A DNA stretch of 54,692 nt, taken from NCBI GenBank assembly GCA_964570825.1, contig CAZMZJ010000014.1:1-54692 (forward strand), given 5' to 3'. Each line of letters opens with the position of its first letter. Position 1 is the stretch's first letter. This DNA comes from UMGS1002 sp964570825. GTDB taxonomy: Bacteria > Bacillota > Clostridia > Oscillospirales > CAG-272. The translations under genes and the position numbers were made by a program. Of this stretch, positions 9,101 through 17,162 are shown piece by piece. The notes beneath the pieces are model-generated. The model saw only the letters and a program-made list of their open reading frames with translations, was not told where the DNA came from and made no database searches.

Positions 9101-9887
9101 CTTCGATAAAAGAAGATATAAAGTCACAGTCCGAAGCGAATCCATCAAAATATGCCGTGCGGAGCGTATCGTCGGCCCAGAATTCAGCACACGCTGAATT
9201 AAATATGCGAAGGTAAAAATTAAGTTCTTCAATAAGCTGCGAGGCGATAAGACCGCCGGCGCGTGTTTTGAAAAAGCTCATTTTGGCTTCGGCTTTAAGC
9301 TGTTCTGCTCCGGTTTTCAGATATTCTATTCCCTCGGGGTATTTCCTGACGGACTCATATAGCTTTATAAAAAATTCGGAAAGCAATTTGTCCTCTTTGT
9401 TGCCGATAAAGTTATCGGAAAGGGCGGCAAAGCCGGGATCCCAAAAACTGCGGTCGATGAGGTCTTCCATGACCGATTTTTCAAGAAGTCTGAGCTCGGC
9501 ATCATCGGCAATGCGGAATCCGGCGGGAAGGGAGAGCCGCTGAAAATTCGATTTCACGATTTCATTGTAAAATGAATCAATCGTGCATATCTTCGCCGAG
9601 CCAAGCAGCATAAGCTGCCGGATGAGGTGTCTATTGCCGGGGTCCTGTGAAAGCCGCTCGGCAAGCGCCTTTGAAATTCTTCTTCTAAGTTCTGCCGCAG
9701 AAGCGCGGGTAAATGTTACCGCAAGAATTCGCGTTATGTCGGCTGGATTGCTTTCTCTTGTGAGCGAACGTATTATTCGTTCGGTAAGCGCTGCGGTTTT
9801 GCCGGAACCGGCTGCCGCCGACACGAGCAGGTTGCAGCCGCGTGTGTCTATCGCGGCAAGCTGCGCCGCGGTCCATTCAGGAGCCAT
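6174..9887 (-). CDS. addA: ATP-dependent helicase/nuclease subunit A
   Basis: Large subunit of the AddAB double-strand-break resection machine, the Firmicute counterpart of RecBCD; 1237 residues, normal length. Visible UvrD-family motifs: Walker A AAGSGKT near residue 25, Ia VTFTRASAAELRRR, II DEYQDVDEVQD, IV/V IHHSKGLEFPVCFVVG, VI LLYVAMTRARERLYL. The C-terminal RecB-type nuclease shows LILADYKTDYL. The start at 9887 is preceded by AAAGGAG, but a nearer ATG at 9895 opens a two-codon ORF (ATG AAA TAA) whose stop overlaps the addA ATG. It lies 206 bp downstream of addB rather than overlapping it as is common. Probably one transcript with queG, the 247-residue protein and addB, ending at the 6125-6170 hairpin. 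Confidence 0.96.
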   Translation of the reverse strand: MAPEWTAAQLAAIDTRGCNLLVSAAAGSGKTAALTERIIRSLTRESNPADITRILAVTFTRASAAELRRRISKALAERLSQDPGNRHLIRQLMLLGSAKICTIDSFYNEIVKSNFQRLSLPAGFRIADDAELRLLEKSVMEDLIDRSFWDPGFAALSDNFIGNKEDKLLSEFFIKLYESVRKYPEGIEYLKTGAEQLKAEAKMSFFKTRAGGLIASQLIEELNFYLRIFNSACAEFWADDTLRTAYFDGFASDCDFISSFIEAVICLDYEKARNIIYSYSPKKLGRLNADSKTPAIESYKAWRDKIKKRLKDIASTYFKRAESSIPETFKKTADVCMQLYNFISQYDKLLHDEKLSRGICDFEDIRRYTLALLTDGDGNPTDIARSYASQFDEILIDEYQDVDEVQDIIFRALSVSSHRFMVGDIKQSIYGFRGAEPSLFAGYRKAFLAWEPGCGNNNKAGGESCGGMSIFMSENFRCDENVIKFVNLVCSRIFPACGESVGYVGADDLIFSKGKPDGYLSLPVSVTLIHKEKTISGKEDPDNSLADDSSAESESNDIRLPEMRFIAAEISRLLREGKKADGSAIKPGDIAVLCRSRRVCANVSESLRSLGIPTAGDIAEEYFSDPEASLMLSLLTLIDNPQKDIPAAAVMRSPLFGFTMDEMACIRKKSGKSVSLFEAAEKAAQTDMECASKCRRFVEQINAYRVLARSLPADRLMKHIILSTPSFSLSNAADGKKSGRLLGLYEYARQFEAGSFKGLYNFIKYVNSAVDEDAELTAECAEPGADAVTVITIHHSKGLEFPVCFVVGCAIRFNTNEDAKKDFIPDRAVGPAVRIKDSTGLAKIGTQIRRASQLYTERKQIEEEMRLLYVAMTRARERLYLTARYAGSLENKLNVAEFKRRYGESYGVLSAKCYLDWLLLTISEGQPNGAPYIFNIITDSEVPAPVPVKPDAVTQGAPEEKCDADKLEMLLDEKFSYVYPYAHLTKIPAKLSVSRLYPGVLDESSDNGVQLEECGVDEGSKNKGGIQDTYSGTRLKAPALPAFLAGSEEKIKSADRGTATHVFLQFCDFLRCRKNGIESELQFLAEKGFISSHMASLVDRRQIEAFFASDFYASLIGAAWIKREQRFNILLPAASFSESADFAETLRGEELLVQGVIDIFFEDSNGRLILADYKTDYLTGAEISDAGLAAAKLAGRHRMQLSYYAAALSRICGKRPDKVLIYSLPLGGAVEVNVEIL

Positions 9888-10020
9888 TATTTCATTGTCT
9901 CCTTTCGGATAAATAATTAAATAATATCATTCCGATTTTATATTTCTTCATTTATTCATTTTTTCATTTACTTGCGTCCCTGACCAAAATGACGTCGAAC
10001 GCAATTTGATTGTCGATTGC

Positions 10021-10034
10021 GTTTTCATGAAAAC
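10021..10034. repeat. 14-bp perfect palindrome in addB-addA gap
   Basis: GTTTTCATGAAAAC is a perfect 7+7 palindrome within the 206-bp spacer between addB and addA. CGCAAT/ATTGCG arms lie immediately beside it. It may be a hairpin or an operator-like site. Nothing else is recognised in this spacer. Confidence 0.4.
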
Positions 10035-10093
10035 ATTTGAAGCGGTACGCAAGTTTTTTCTTTGAATCATTATGGCGTCTTTACGTCTGCTTT

Positions 10094-13000
10094 TCACCTT
10101 TTTGACGGTTTTGAGCTGCGGCATACGGCACCATATGAGCACCAGTTGCAGGGGGAATCGTCTTTGCGTATATTTGGGGAAGCGGAGGCAAGCCCTTTTC
10201 GCATGCGCTGTGCGATTTCACCGATAGTAGCTCCTATTGTGTCATATAGCAGGTTGAAACCGTTTGCGTCTTGCAGATTTTTGCCATAAGTGACCCCCTT
10301 TGCGTCTTTTTTTACGCCCCCGAGAAAGTCAGGGTCAAAGTTATCGTTCATCGCGGCAAGTACTTCGTCGTCAGAGAGAAGGGGGCCGGAACGTTTTATC
10401 ATTTTTGCGGCTGCAGCCTTTATGGTTTCTTCGTCAACATCGTCGTCAACGCTGATTATCGGGAGATCGGCGGATAGGTATAGAGCGCCGGCGGGACGAA
10501 TGCGGCAGTCGCCGCCGCACCCAAGAGCTTCGCGGAACTCTTCAGAAGAGGTACGGCAGAGCAAAAACAGGTAAAGCAAAAGCTGCAAGCCGAGTCCTTC
10601 GGCAATGTCGGATATTGAGTATTCCTTGCTTCCGGTTTTATAGTCAACCACGCGTATGAACACATCTTTGCCGCGCCTGAATAGGTCGATGCGATCGACG
10701 ACACCCCGCAGAGAAACAGACTCGCCGCCGGGAGTTCTGAACTCCGCCGGATTCGGGAAAGCCGGATCGCTGCCGTCAAGACGAAGCTCAAAAAAAGCCG
10801 GTGTAAACAGGCTGTGCCTGAATTCATCGCGAATGTTTATCATCATCACAATAGCAATACGGCGCAATCTTGCAAAAAGGTAGCCAAGCCGGCTTTCGCG
10901 TTCGGTGCTTCCGGGAAGGATTTTTTCCGCGTATTCCGTAATTATTCTGTCTGCAAGAGATTCCAAAGCCTTATCGGTAAGCTCCGAGTCGAATCTGCCC
11001 GAGCGGGTCGCCTCACGCATGAATTGCTCCATTACATAATGAATGAAAATTCCAATCCGGTTTGATGTAAATTCGGCGCGCCGGCTGTCGCGCAGGACGA
11101 GAACATAATTGCAGTAATAGCTGAAAGGACAGTTGACATAGCTTTCAAGCTGCGATTGCGACAGGGTCAGCCTATCGCCGAAAAGATCGTATGCTGTATC
11201 CGGGCTTATGCTGCAATCGCTTTCGGCAAAAGGCGTGTCAAACGTTTTCAGGCACTCGCCCATATCCTTTATTTTTGAAAGCGACAAACGAACCGCCTCC
11301 GCTTTCGGCGTGCCGCCGAGCATTCTCAGATATTCAAGCGCCGCTTGCGGTGTCTCGATTTTTGTCAGAATATCTGCTTTGTCATACTCCGTGACCTTGA
11401 GTTCGGGGAAAAGCGCTCCGACTCTGATAAACGCGGCGGAAGGCTGACGGCGCGAGCCTGTGGCCAAAGCCTCGGAACAGGTCAGCACAAGCTTGTCTGA
11501 CGCAGCGGTCAGCGCGCGGTAAGCAAAGAACAGCTCTTCCGAGGAGCGCTTTGCCGGATCTCCGGAAAGTTCGATTCCGAGGCTTCCGAGCAGCATCCGG
11601 TCCGCGCTGCTGAAAATTCCGCTGTCGCCTATATCGGCGGGAAACTCCCCTTCGTTAAGCCCCATGGCGATAACAAGCCTCGGCGAGTCGGCGCGCATCA
11701 GCGAGGCCGAACCGATAGCAACCTCGTCCTGCCTTGTCGGAAGCGAACCGATGTCGGTGTTGTCAAACACGATTTTCAGTGCGCAAGCAAATTCTTCGGT
11801 GTCAAGCCGCTCGTCCGGCAGCGCGGCGGCGATTTTGTCAAGAGTGTCTATGTATATGTCATAAATGCGCGACGTTTCTCCGGCTTCGCGCAGGCTTCCG
11901 GCTTCCTTTTCCCGCGCGGCAAGCTCGTCAAGTCGGGCGCCGACATCAAGCCTTTCGGTGAATCCGTAAATGGCGCGGCACATACCTCGCACGTTTTCTG
12001 CTGAGTCGAGCAAAGTGAAAAGCTCAGCTAAAGGCTGCATCAGCCGCTGCTTTACATCGTTCGCTATGCGTAGAATTTCGGCTCCGCGCTCGGTCAGAAC
12101 AGTTGTATATCCGTCGGGGTTCATGCTCCAGTTCTCGCCTGTGAAGCCCGCGCCGTTTATATTCCATGTGGAACAGTAGTCCTCAAATATATCGCTCTCC
12201 TTGTCGCCAATGCCGCACAGTCCGGTTTTTATATATGATATGACGTCGCTCTGCCGCCAGCCGCGGTTTTTTATGCGCAGGGCGGAAAGCAGAAGCTTGA
12301 TAAGCGGTTTTGTCGACAGGTCGGTGCGTTCGGACATGAAATACGGTATTCCGAATTTATCAAAGACAGCGTCTGCAACGCCTCTCCATCTTTCTGTGTC
12401 CCGCATGATTACTGCTATGTCCCGGTAGCGGAAACCCTCACGCAGGCTTCTGACTATATTGTTCGCAGCCGCCTCCGCCTCCGCGTAGGGATTCGGGCAG
12501 CGGATTAGTAAAATGTTTTTCGCAGGAATGCGTTCGCATTCCGGAATTGCGGGCGTTTCCATCCGCCATAGATATTTTTCAACAAGAGCAAGGTCCGGCG
12601 AGGCAAAACGATGCGGCGCCCCGAGAATTACGTCTTCATAGCCTCCGCACTCTGATGCGAGTCTGTGTAGCCGCTCCGCGGTGTCGCGAAGCGATGCGAA
12701 ATGAATCAGGTTGGTATCCGGCCTGTCGCATCCGACGGTGACGGTCACTGAAGCCGCCTGACGGAAGATATGACGCATCACCGCGTATTCCTGCGCGGTG
12801 TAGCTTGTAAAGGAGTCTATGTAAACATGCTTGTCCGCAAAAAAATTATGTTCGTCAAGCTGTGCCGACAGCTTCGCAAGATCGTCGGCCGCATCATCGT
12901 AACGTTCTAAGACAAGATTGTTGTATGACGCGGCGATAAGAGCCATATCGCGCAGCCGACGACGCAGCGAGCTTTCATCGGGGAGTCGTTCAGCTGCTTT

Positions 13001-13423
13001 CTCAAGCATCACCGGGGTGATTGCCGCTGCTTTCAGCTCTCCCACCGCCGCAAGCATGAGTGAGGTCAGCTGGCTGACCTGCGCCGGGCTGCCGGCAGCT
13101 GAGCCGTATTCCTCAAGCAGCGGGGCAAGTTCGCGCAGATTGTGCCACATCAGCAAAGACTTCATACCCCGGTCGATATAATTATACGAAAGACCGCCGT
13201 ACTGTCGGGCGGCTTTGTTGGCAAGGCGTGTAAAATTAACGACCTCGAAGATGAGCTGAGCGGACGGCGGCAGGATCTTTGCATACCTGCGCTCGGCGAT
13301 GTATGTCTGCTGCTCGGGGACGATGAGATATGCCTCGCATCCCACGTCAACATCGGCTTTTATCCTGTTTTCAAGATAAGTTGATTTTCCGCTTCCGGAT
13401 ACGCCGAAAACAAATGTGATCAT
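10094..13423 (-). CDS. addB: ATP-dependent helicase/nuclease subunit B
   Basis: Partner of AddA: an inactivated helicase fold plus a second RecB-type nuclease and a [4Fe-4S] cluster, 1109 residues. The N-terminus MITFVFGVSGSGKSTYLENRI carries the Walker A. The nuclease motif is RVVDYKTGSKEY near the C-terminus. The four cluster cysteines are visible: one in YVNCPFSYYC and three in SPCNWCSYGAVC at the very end, matching the known C..C-x2-C-x5-C arrangement. Ribosome site AAAGGAG lies 6 bp before the ATG. Upstream, the 247-residue membrane protein ends 44 bp away. AddB is less conserved than AddA, but the two nuclease/cluster signatures and the neighbour make the assignment secure. Confidence 0.95.
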   Translation of the reverse strand: MITFVFGVSGSGKSTYLENRIKADVDVGCEAYLIVPEQQTYIAERRYAKILPPSAQLIFEVVNFTRLANKAARQYGGLSYNYIDRGMKSLLMWHNLRELAPLLEEYGSAAGSPAQVSQLTSLMLAAVGELKAAAITPVMLEKAAERLPDESSLRRRLRDMALIAASYNNLVLERYDDAADDLAKLSAQLDEHNFFADKHVYIDSFTSYTAQEYAVMRHIFRQAASVTVTVGCDRPDTNLIHFASLRDTAERLHRLASECGGYEDVILGAPHRFASPDLALVEKYLWRMETPAIPECERIPAKNILLIRCPNPYAEAEAAANNIVRSLREGFRYRDIAVIMRDTERWRGVADAVFDKFGIPYFMSERTDLSTKPLIKLLLSALRIKNRGWRQSDVISYIKTGLCGIGDKESDIFEDYCSTWNINGAGFTGENWSMNPDGYTTVLTERGAEILRIANDVKQRLMQPLAELFTLLDSAENVRGMCRAIYGFTERLDVGARLDELAAREKEAGSLREAGETSRIYDIYIDTLDKIAAALPDERLDTEEFACALKIVFDNTDIGSLPTRQDEVAIGSASLMRADSPRLVIAMGLNEGEFPADIGDSGIFSSADRMLLGSLGIELSGDPAKRSSEELFFAYRALTAASDKLVLTCSEALATGSRRQPSAAFIRVGALFPELKVTEYDKADILTKIETPQAALEYLRMLGGTPKAEAVRLSLSKIKDMGECLKTFDTPFAESDCSISPDTAYDLFGDRLTLSQSQLESYVNCPFSYYCNYVLVLRDSRRAEFTSNRIGIFIHYVMEQFMREATRSGRFDSELTDKALESLADRIITEYAEKILPGSTERESRLGYLFARLRRIAIVMMINIRDEFRHSLFTPAFFELRLDGSDPAFPNPAEFRTPGGESVSLRGVVDRIDLFRRGKDVFIRVVDYKTGSKEYSISDIAEGLGLQLLLYLFLLCRTSSEEFREALGCGGDCRIRPAGALYLSADLPIISVDDDVDEETIKAAAAKMIKRSGPLLSDDEVLAAMNDNFDPDFLGGVKKDAKGVTYGKNLQDANGFNLLYDTIGATIGEIAQRMRKGLASASPNIRKDDSPCNWCSYGAVCRSSKPSKR

Positions 13424-13467
13424 GATCGGCTCCTTTCCCTGGCAAGCCTCAATTCGTTATTTAACTT

Positions 13468-14211
13468 TTAATAAACATAAGCCGCCGACGTAGGATAATG
13501 CCGCAGCACGCCGCACAAGCGGAAGTAGAAATGCCGGCGGATTATATAAAAACGTTCTCCTTTTTTCTTTGCCGAAAGAAACATCGAGCGGCTCTCGGAT
13601 AAAACCGAAGGGGAAACAACGATAACAATATTATGCTCGTCCGCGGCGAGGCTCTCAAGCGTTCCGCGGTAAAACGAGCCGGGCAGAAGCTGCTTCTTTT
13701 TGACCGGAAAGAAAACATACACACGGTGTCCTTTAATGGCGCCGGAAATTTCATCGAGCATTTTTCTTCCCTCAAGCAGAGTCATAAGGACAGTAAACAG
13801 CGTAACCAAAAGAAGGACAGGAATAAGAATTATTGCCGCCGATGATAAAAGCAGCAGCACGGCGCTTGCCTCGATGAAGGCCACAATCCGCGCCGACATT
13901 CTGAGCAGAGTGGAGAAGAACCGGAAACGCCTTGAATAGACGAGCAGCCTGTTCCAGATGCGGTATGGCGAAGACGACTTGATATAACTGCCGAGATACG
14001 AGAAATACGAGCTGCTGTTCATCAGCCGGTGAACGGCGGCCTGATACGCGAACGCTTCTGATGAACGAATCCCTGAGTTGTTCTGCAGGATAACAAGCTG
14101 CGAGAGCCGTCTGTTTTCGCGGCGAAGTCTTGCCAGCTCATGCTTCAGTTCTTTTATTTCCTCGCGATATTCATCCTCTGTAATATTATTTTTTTTTATG
14201 CCTGTCTTCAT
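13468..14211 (-). CDS. Unknown coiled-coil membrane protein
   Basis: 247 residues, no family recognised. Residues about 12-42 form a charged coiled coil (EYREEIKELKHELARLRREN, heptad-like). A soluble, Arg/Tyr-rich segment follows, then two adjacent hydrophobic stretches at about 115-150 (FIEASAVLLLLSSAAIILIPVLLLVTLFTVLMTLL) that probably form a membrane hairpin. The C-terminal 100 residues are basic and contain alternating strands (HRVYVFFPVKK, EHNIVIVVSPSVLSESR, GERFYIIRRHFYFRL). A good GGAGG ribosome site precedes the ATG at 14211. It lies between queG and addB, 45-115 bp from each, all on the minus strand, so it is probably co-transcribed. Co-location with repair genes is not evidence of a repair role. 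The open frame, ribosome site and sensible topology support a real gene. Confidence 0.7.
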   Translation of the reverse strand: MKTGIKKNNITEDEYREEIKELKHELARLRRENRRLSQLVILQNNSGIRSSEAFAYQAAVHRLMNSSSYFSYLGSYIKSSSPYRIWNRLLVYSRRFRFFSTLLRMSARIVAFIEASAVLLLLSSAAIILIPVLLLVTLFTVLMTLLEGRKMLDEISGAIKGHRVYVFFPVKKKQLLPGSFYRGTLESLAADEHNIVIVVSPSVLSESRSMFLSAKKKGERFYIIRRHFYFRLCGVLRHYPTSAAYVY

Positions 14212-14325
14212 CGGGAAACCTCCGTATTTTGCATTTCACGTTTCGCGTTTAGCGCGGCGCGCCCGGCATAAAGCGCTGCTGAAATGCCGCCGAGGACGCA
14301 TTGACTGCTTTATCGGTTTATTTCT

Positions 14326-15153
14326 TCATTTTAAGCTTTTTTTACTTTCAAGAAGTTCAAGATTCCTCAATATTGTCTCTCTGCCTCGCCACGAGTATGC
14401 GCGAAGCGAAAATTCGCCGTCGCTCATTGACGCAACAGCTTCGTAAGTAAGCCGCGGTGTAAGCTCCTGATTGAAATATGGTATTTTCGTATATATGCTG
14501 CCGCGCTCAATCGCCCGCTTTGTGTGCGGACAGACTTCCTGACATATATCGCAGCCCCATGCTGTGCCATACTTGAGCATCGCAGCCTTGTCGTCATCTG
14601 ACAGCTCACCTTTTTTTTGTGTAACTGCGGAAAGGCAGCTGCCGGACATATTAAAGGGGCACGCGGAAATACATTTTCCGCAGTTTTCGCAATACCCGAT
14701 TTCATGAGGAGAGCAGGAAGTTTCGGCGTCGGTTATAATTTCACCGATGAAAACAAAAGACGAATATTTCTCGGTTATAATAAGGCCGTTTTTTCCGACG
14801 ACACCTACTCCAGCCGCGGCGGCGGCATGACGCTCGTCTATCGGAGAGTGGTCGGTGAAGCCTGCAAATCTGTATTCCGGAAATTCGGCGCGAAGGCGCG
14901 GCAGAATATCGGCAAAAAGGCCGTTCATAAACTGGTGATAGTCGCGCGGCACTGCGTAGGCGGAAATATTCGACGCCATCTCTGTTTTTGCGCGGTAGGG
15001 AACCGCGAAAATAAAGACAGTACCGCATTTTCCGGTGGCAAGACCGCTTTTTTCAAGCAGATATGCTCTGATAATCCGGCATGATTCAAGCGGCAGGGCT
15101 TCGCAAAGATCTATGCCGTGCTCCGATAAAAGCCTGCGAACCGATTCAATCAT
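14326..15153 (-). CDS. queG: Epoxyqueuosine reductase-like iron-sulfur protein
   Basis: Probably performs the last step of queuosine tRNA modification, reducing epoxyqueuosine with cobalamin and two [4Fe-4S] clusters. It has 275 residues, shorter than the roughly 380 of B. subtilis or E. coli QueG because the C-terminal HEAT-repeat part is absent; such short forms are common in Clostridia. Seen: a DUF1730-type N-terminus with AVPRDYHQFMNG, VGVVGKNGLIITEKYSSFVFIGEI, and the cluster motifs CENCGKCISACP and CDICQEVCP. No other queuosine gene is in the window. The gene heads the minus-strand run to addA from a clear promoter at 15184-15212. A different substrate remains possible given the missing tRNA-binding tail. 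Confidence 0.85.
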   Translation of the reverse strand: MIESVRRLLSEHGIDLCEALPLESCRIIRAYLLEKSGLATGKCGTVFIFAVPYRAKTEMASNISAYAVPRDYHQFMNGLFADILPRLRAEFPEYRFAGFTDHSPIDERHAAAAAGVGVVGKNGLIITEKYSSFVFIGEIITDAETSCSPHEIGYCENCGKCISACPFNMSGSCLSAVTQKKGELSDDDKAAMLKYGTAWGCDICQEVCPHTKRAIERGSIYTKIPYFNQELTPRLTYEAVASMSDGEFSLRAYSWRGRETILRNLELLESKKSLK

Positions 15154-15183
15154 ATGACTCCTTGATAATTTTTATGTATATCT

Positions 15184-15212
15184 ATTATATCAGAAAACAG
15201 GATGTATGACAA
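15184..15212 (-). promoter_or_regulatory. Sigma-A promoter for queG-addBA
   Basis: On the minus strand: TTGTCA (15212-15207), 17-bp spacer, TATAAT (15189-15184), about 30 bp before the queG ATG. The rest of the 287-bp divergent gap (to 15440) shows no equally clear promoter for the protease gene. Confidence 0.7.
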
Positions 15213-15440
15213 TAATAACCTTCTGTTTATGAAAAACGCAGCGCGCATTTTAAAGGAAAATCACAATAACAGTATAACATTTCATATCAATTCAATGACT
15301 TTTTAATATCTCGTCATAATGCTGTCACATTGGATTTCTATAATTATGGCGTACCGGGATGGAGGTGGCTCCGGACCGGAAAGCAAATCAGTGGTTAATT
15401 GATAAGTGTAATTTTATATCCAAATAACGGGAGGCAGAAT

Positions 15441-16997
15441 ATGAACAACAACGAGCTTAACAATTTGAGAAATGACGGCTCGGTTGATAAAAACAGCGGG
15501 GAGAACAACGTCTGCGACGCCACCCCGGCTGATAAAGAAAAGAAGGAAAACGAAAAGACGGACGGCACGGCAGGAGAAAGCCGGGCTTCGCACGACGGAT
15601 ACGTCTACTCGGTAGGCGGACGCAGCGGCGAGGAGTACAATCCAATAAAAACATATCCGGAAAACGAATATTCGCACAGCGAATACAACAAGAGCAAGAA
15701 GGATGACATTTCTGATTGCAGGTGTGCATTTTCACAGAATTCTCAGCCGGCGGCGGAGAAGAAAAAGAAGAGCAGATCCGGAAAAATTTGTCTTGCTGCT
15801 TTCCTTGTCGCAGCGGTTATCATAGCCTCGGCATTCGCGGGCTTCGGCGGTGCAATGCTTGCAAACAAATACGTTATAAGCAGCTACGGAAACACCATTG
15901 ACACAGGCGATAACCAAAATAATAACACGGGCGAAACCGCCGTGACGGACGGAAAAAGTTCGGGCGATTCATCGGCGATCATTATTAAGAACAACAGTTC
16001 GGTATCGGTTGAAACAGTAAGCGGCAGCATCGGGGACAGCAACCTTACAATGCCAGACGTTGTGGCTCTGGTCAAGGATTCAGTCGTCGAAATCACAACC
16101 GAAACAAGCGTTTATAATGGCAGATTTGTTGAAAGCGGCGCGGGTTCCGGCGTCATAATCGGCAAGTCCGAGGACGGCAAAACAGTTTATATAGTTACAA
16201 ACAATCATGTCATCGCAGCAGCCGATACAATCAACATAAGACTGACAAACGGCAACCAATACGCAGCAACCCTGCGGGGAACCGATACGGTTTCGGATAT
16301 TGCCGTGCTAACCATATCGGTAAACGAGCCGGTCACTGTGGCGCAGCTCGGCTCGAGCGCGTCGCTTAAGGTCGGCGAAACGGTTATTGCTATAGGCAAC
16401 CCGCTCGGAGAGCTCGGCGGAACGGTTACAAACGGAATCATCAGCGCCCTTGCCCGCGAAGTCGATATCGACGGCACCTCAATGAAGCTCCTTCAGACAA
16501 GCGCGGCAGTCAACCCCGGCAACTCCGGCGGCGGACTGTTCAATATGAGAGGCGAGCTTATCGGTATAGTAAACGCCAAATCGTCAGGCGAAAACATCGA
16601 CAACATTGGCTTCGCAATCCCAATTGACACGGCTTATGACGTAATCAAGGAATTGATTGAGTTCGGATATGTCACAGGAAGAGTCGACGCGGGGCTTACG
16701 CTTATAGATATTACCGATACTTATACGGCTTGGTATTACGGCGTCAGCACGCTCGGCGTGTATGTCTACGAGTCAAAATACAGCACCGATATAAAGTCGG
16801 GAGACCGCATAGTATCGGTCAACGGCGTAGAGGTATCAACGTCGGCAGATATAAAAAGCGTTATAAGCGACTGTTCTGTCGGCGATACAATTACAATACG
16901 GGTGTCCCGCAAAGGAAAACAGTATGACATCAGTCTTAAGCTAAGGGAATATGTCCCCGATACCGTCGCGGCGACAGAGACAACCAAATCAAACTAA
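15441..16997 (+). CDS. HtrA/DegP-type membrane-anchored serine protease
   Basis: Trypsin-like S1C protease with one PDZ domain, anchored in the membrane with the catalytic part outside; degrades or refolds damaged envelope proteins. Start chosen at 15441 because GGGAGG lies 6 bp upstream. 518 residues: a polar, Asn/Lys/Glu-rich cytoplasmic region 1-113, a single membrane segment about 115-140, a Thr/Asn/Ser linker, the protease domain about 205-415 with H256 (NNHV), D286 (SDIAVL) and S362 (GNSGGG), then PDZ about 430-510. The long 113-residue cytoplasmic tail is larger than in B. subtilis HtrA. The two-component system downstream has its own promoter, but its proximity suggests a shared envelope-stress role. 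Confidence 0.93.
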   Translation: MNNNELNNLRNDGSVDKNSGENNVCDATPADKEKKENEKTDGTAGESRASHDGYVYSVGGRSGEEYNPIKTYPENEYSHSEYNKSKKDDISDCRCAFSQNSQPAAEKKKKSRSGKICLAAFLVAAVIIASAFAGFGGAMLANKYVISSYGNTIDTGDNQNNNTGETAVTDGKSSGDSSAIIIKNNSSVSVETVSGSIGDSNLTMPDVVALVKDSVVEITTETSVYNGRFVESGAGSGVIIGKSEDGKTVYIVTNNHVIAAADTINIRLTNGNQYAATLRGTDTVSDIAVLTISVNEPVTVAQLGSSASLKVGETVIAIGNPLGELGGTVTNGIISALAREVDIDGTSMKLLQTSAAVNPGNSGGGLFNMRGELIGIVNAKSSGENIDNIGFAIPIDTAYDVIKELIEFGYVTGRVDAGLTLIDITDTYTAWYYGVSTLGVYVYESKYSTDIKSGDRIVSVNGVEVSTSADIKSVISDCSVGDTITIRVSRKGKQYDISLKLREYVPDTVAATETTKSN

Positions 16998-17009
16998 ATT
17001 AAAATTAAA

Positions 17010-17039
17010 AGCCGCCGGAAGATAATATCTCCGGCGGCT
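17010..17039. repeat. Inverted repeat after the protease gene
   Basis: 10-bp stem AGCCGCCGGA/TCCGGCGGCT. No T-run on the plus strand, but TTTTAATTTT follows on the minus strand. It could act as an mRNA 3' stabiliser or a weak terminator. Confidence 0.6.
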
Positions 17040-17101
17040 GAATGTGCATCTGCGTCAGGCTGCCGATAGCCCCTTTATTCTGTCGGCCGCTCATTTCGCT
17101 G

Positions 17102-17130
17102 TTGAAAAAAGCCGGCATTTGAGATATAAT
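17102..17130 (+). promoter_or_regulatory. Promoter of the two-component operon
   Basis: TTGAAA (17102-17107), 17-bp spacer, TATAAT (17125-17130), 32 bp before the response-regulator ATG. Confidence 0.7.
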
Positions 17131-17162
17131 AAATAAAAGACGTAAAAAGAGAGGATTCGGAT

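Noticed and set aside
9948..10142. Small basic protein on the minus strand between addB and addA
   Set aside because: Overlaps the addB 3' end, no ribosome site, random-looking basic composition.
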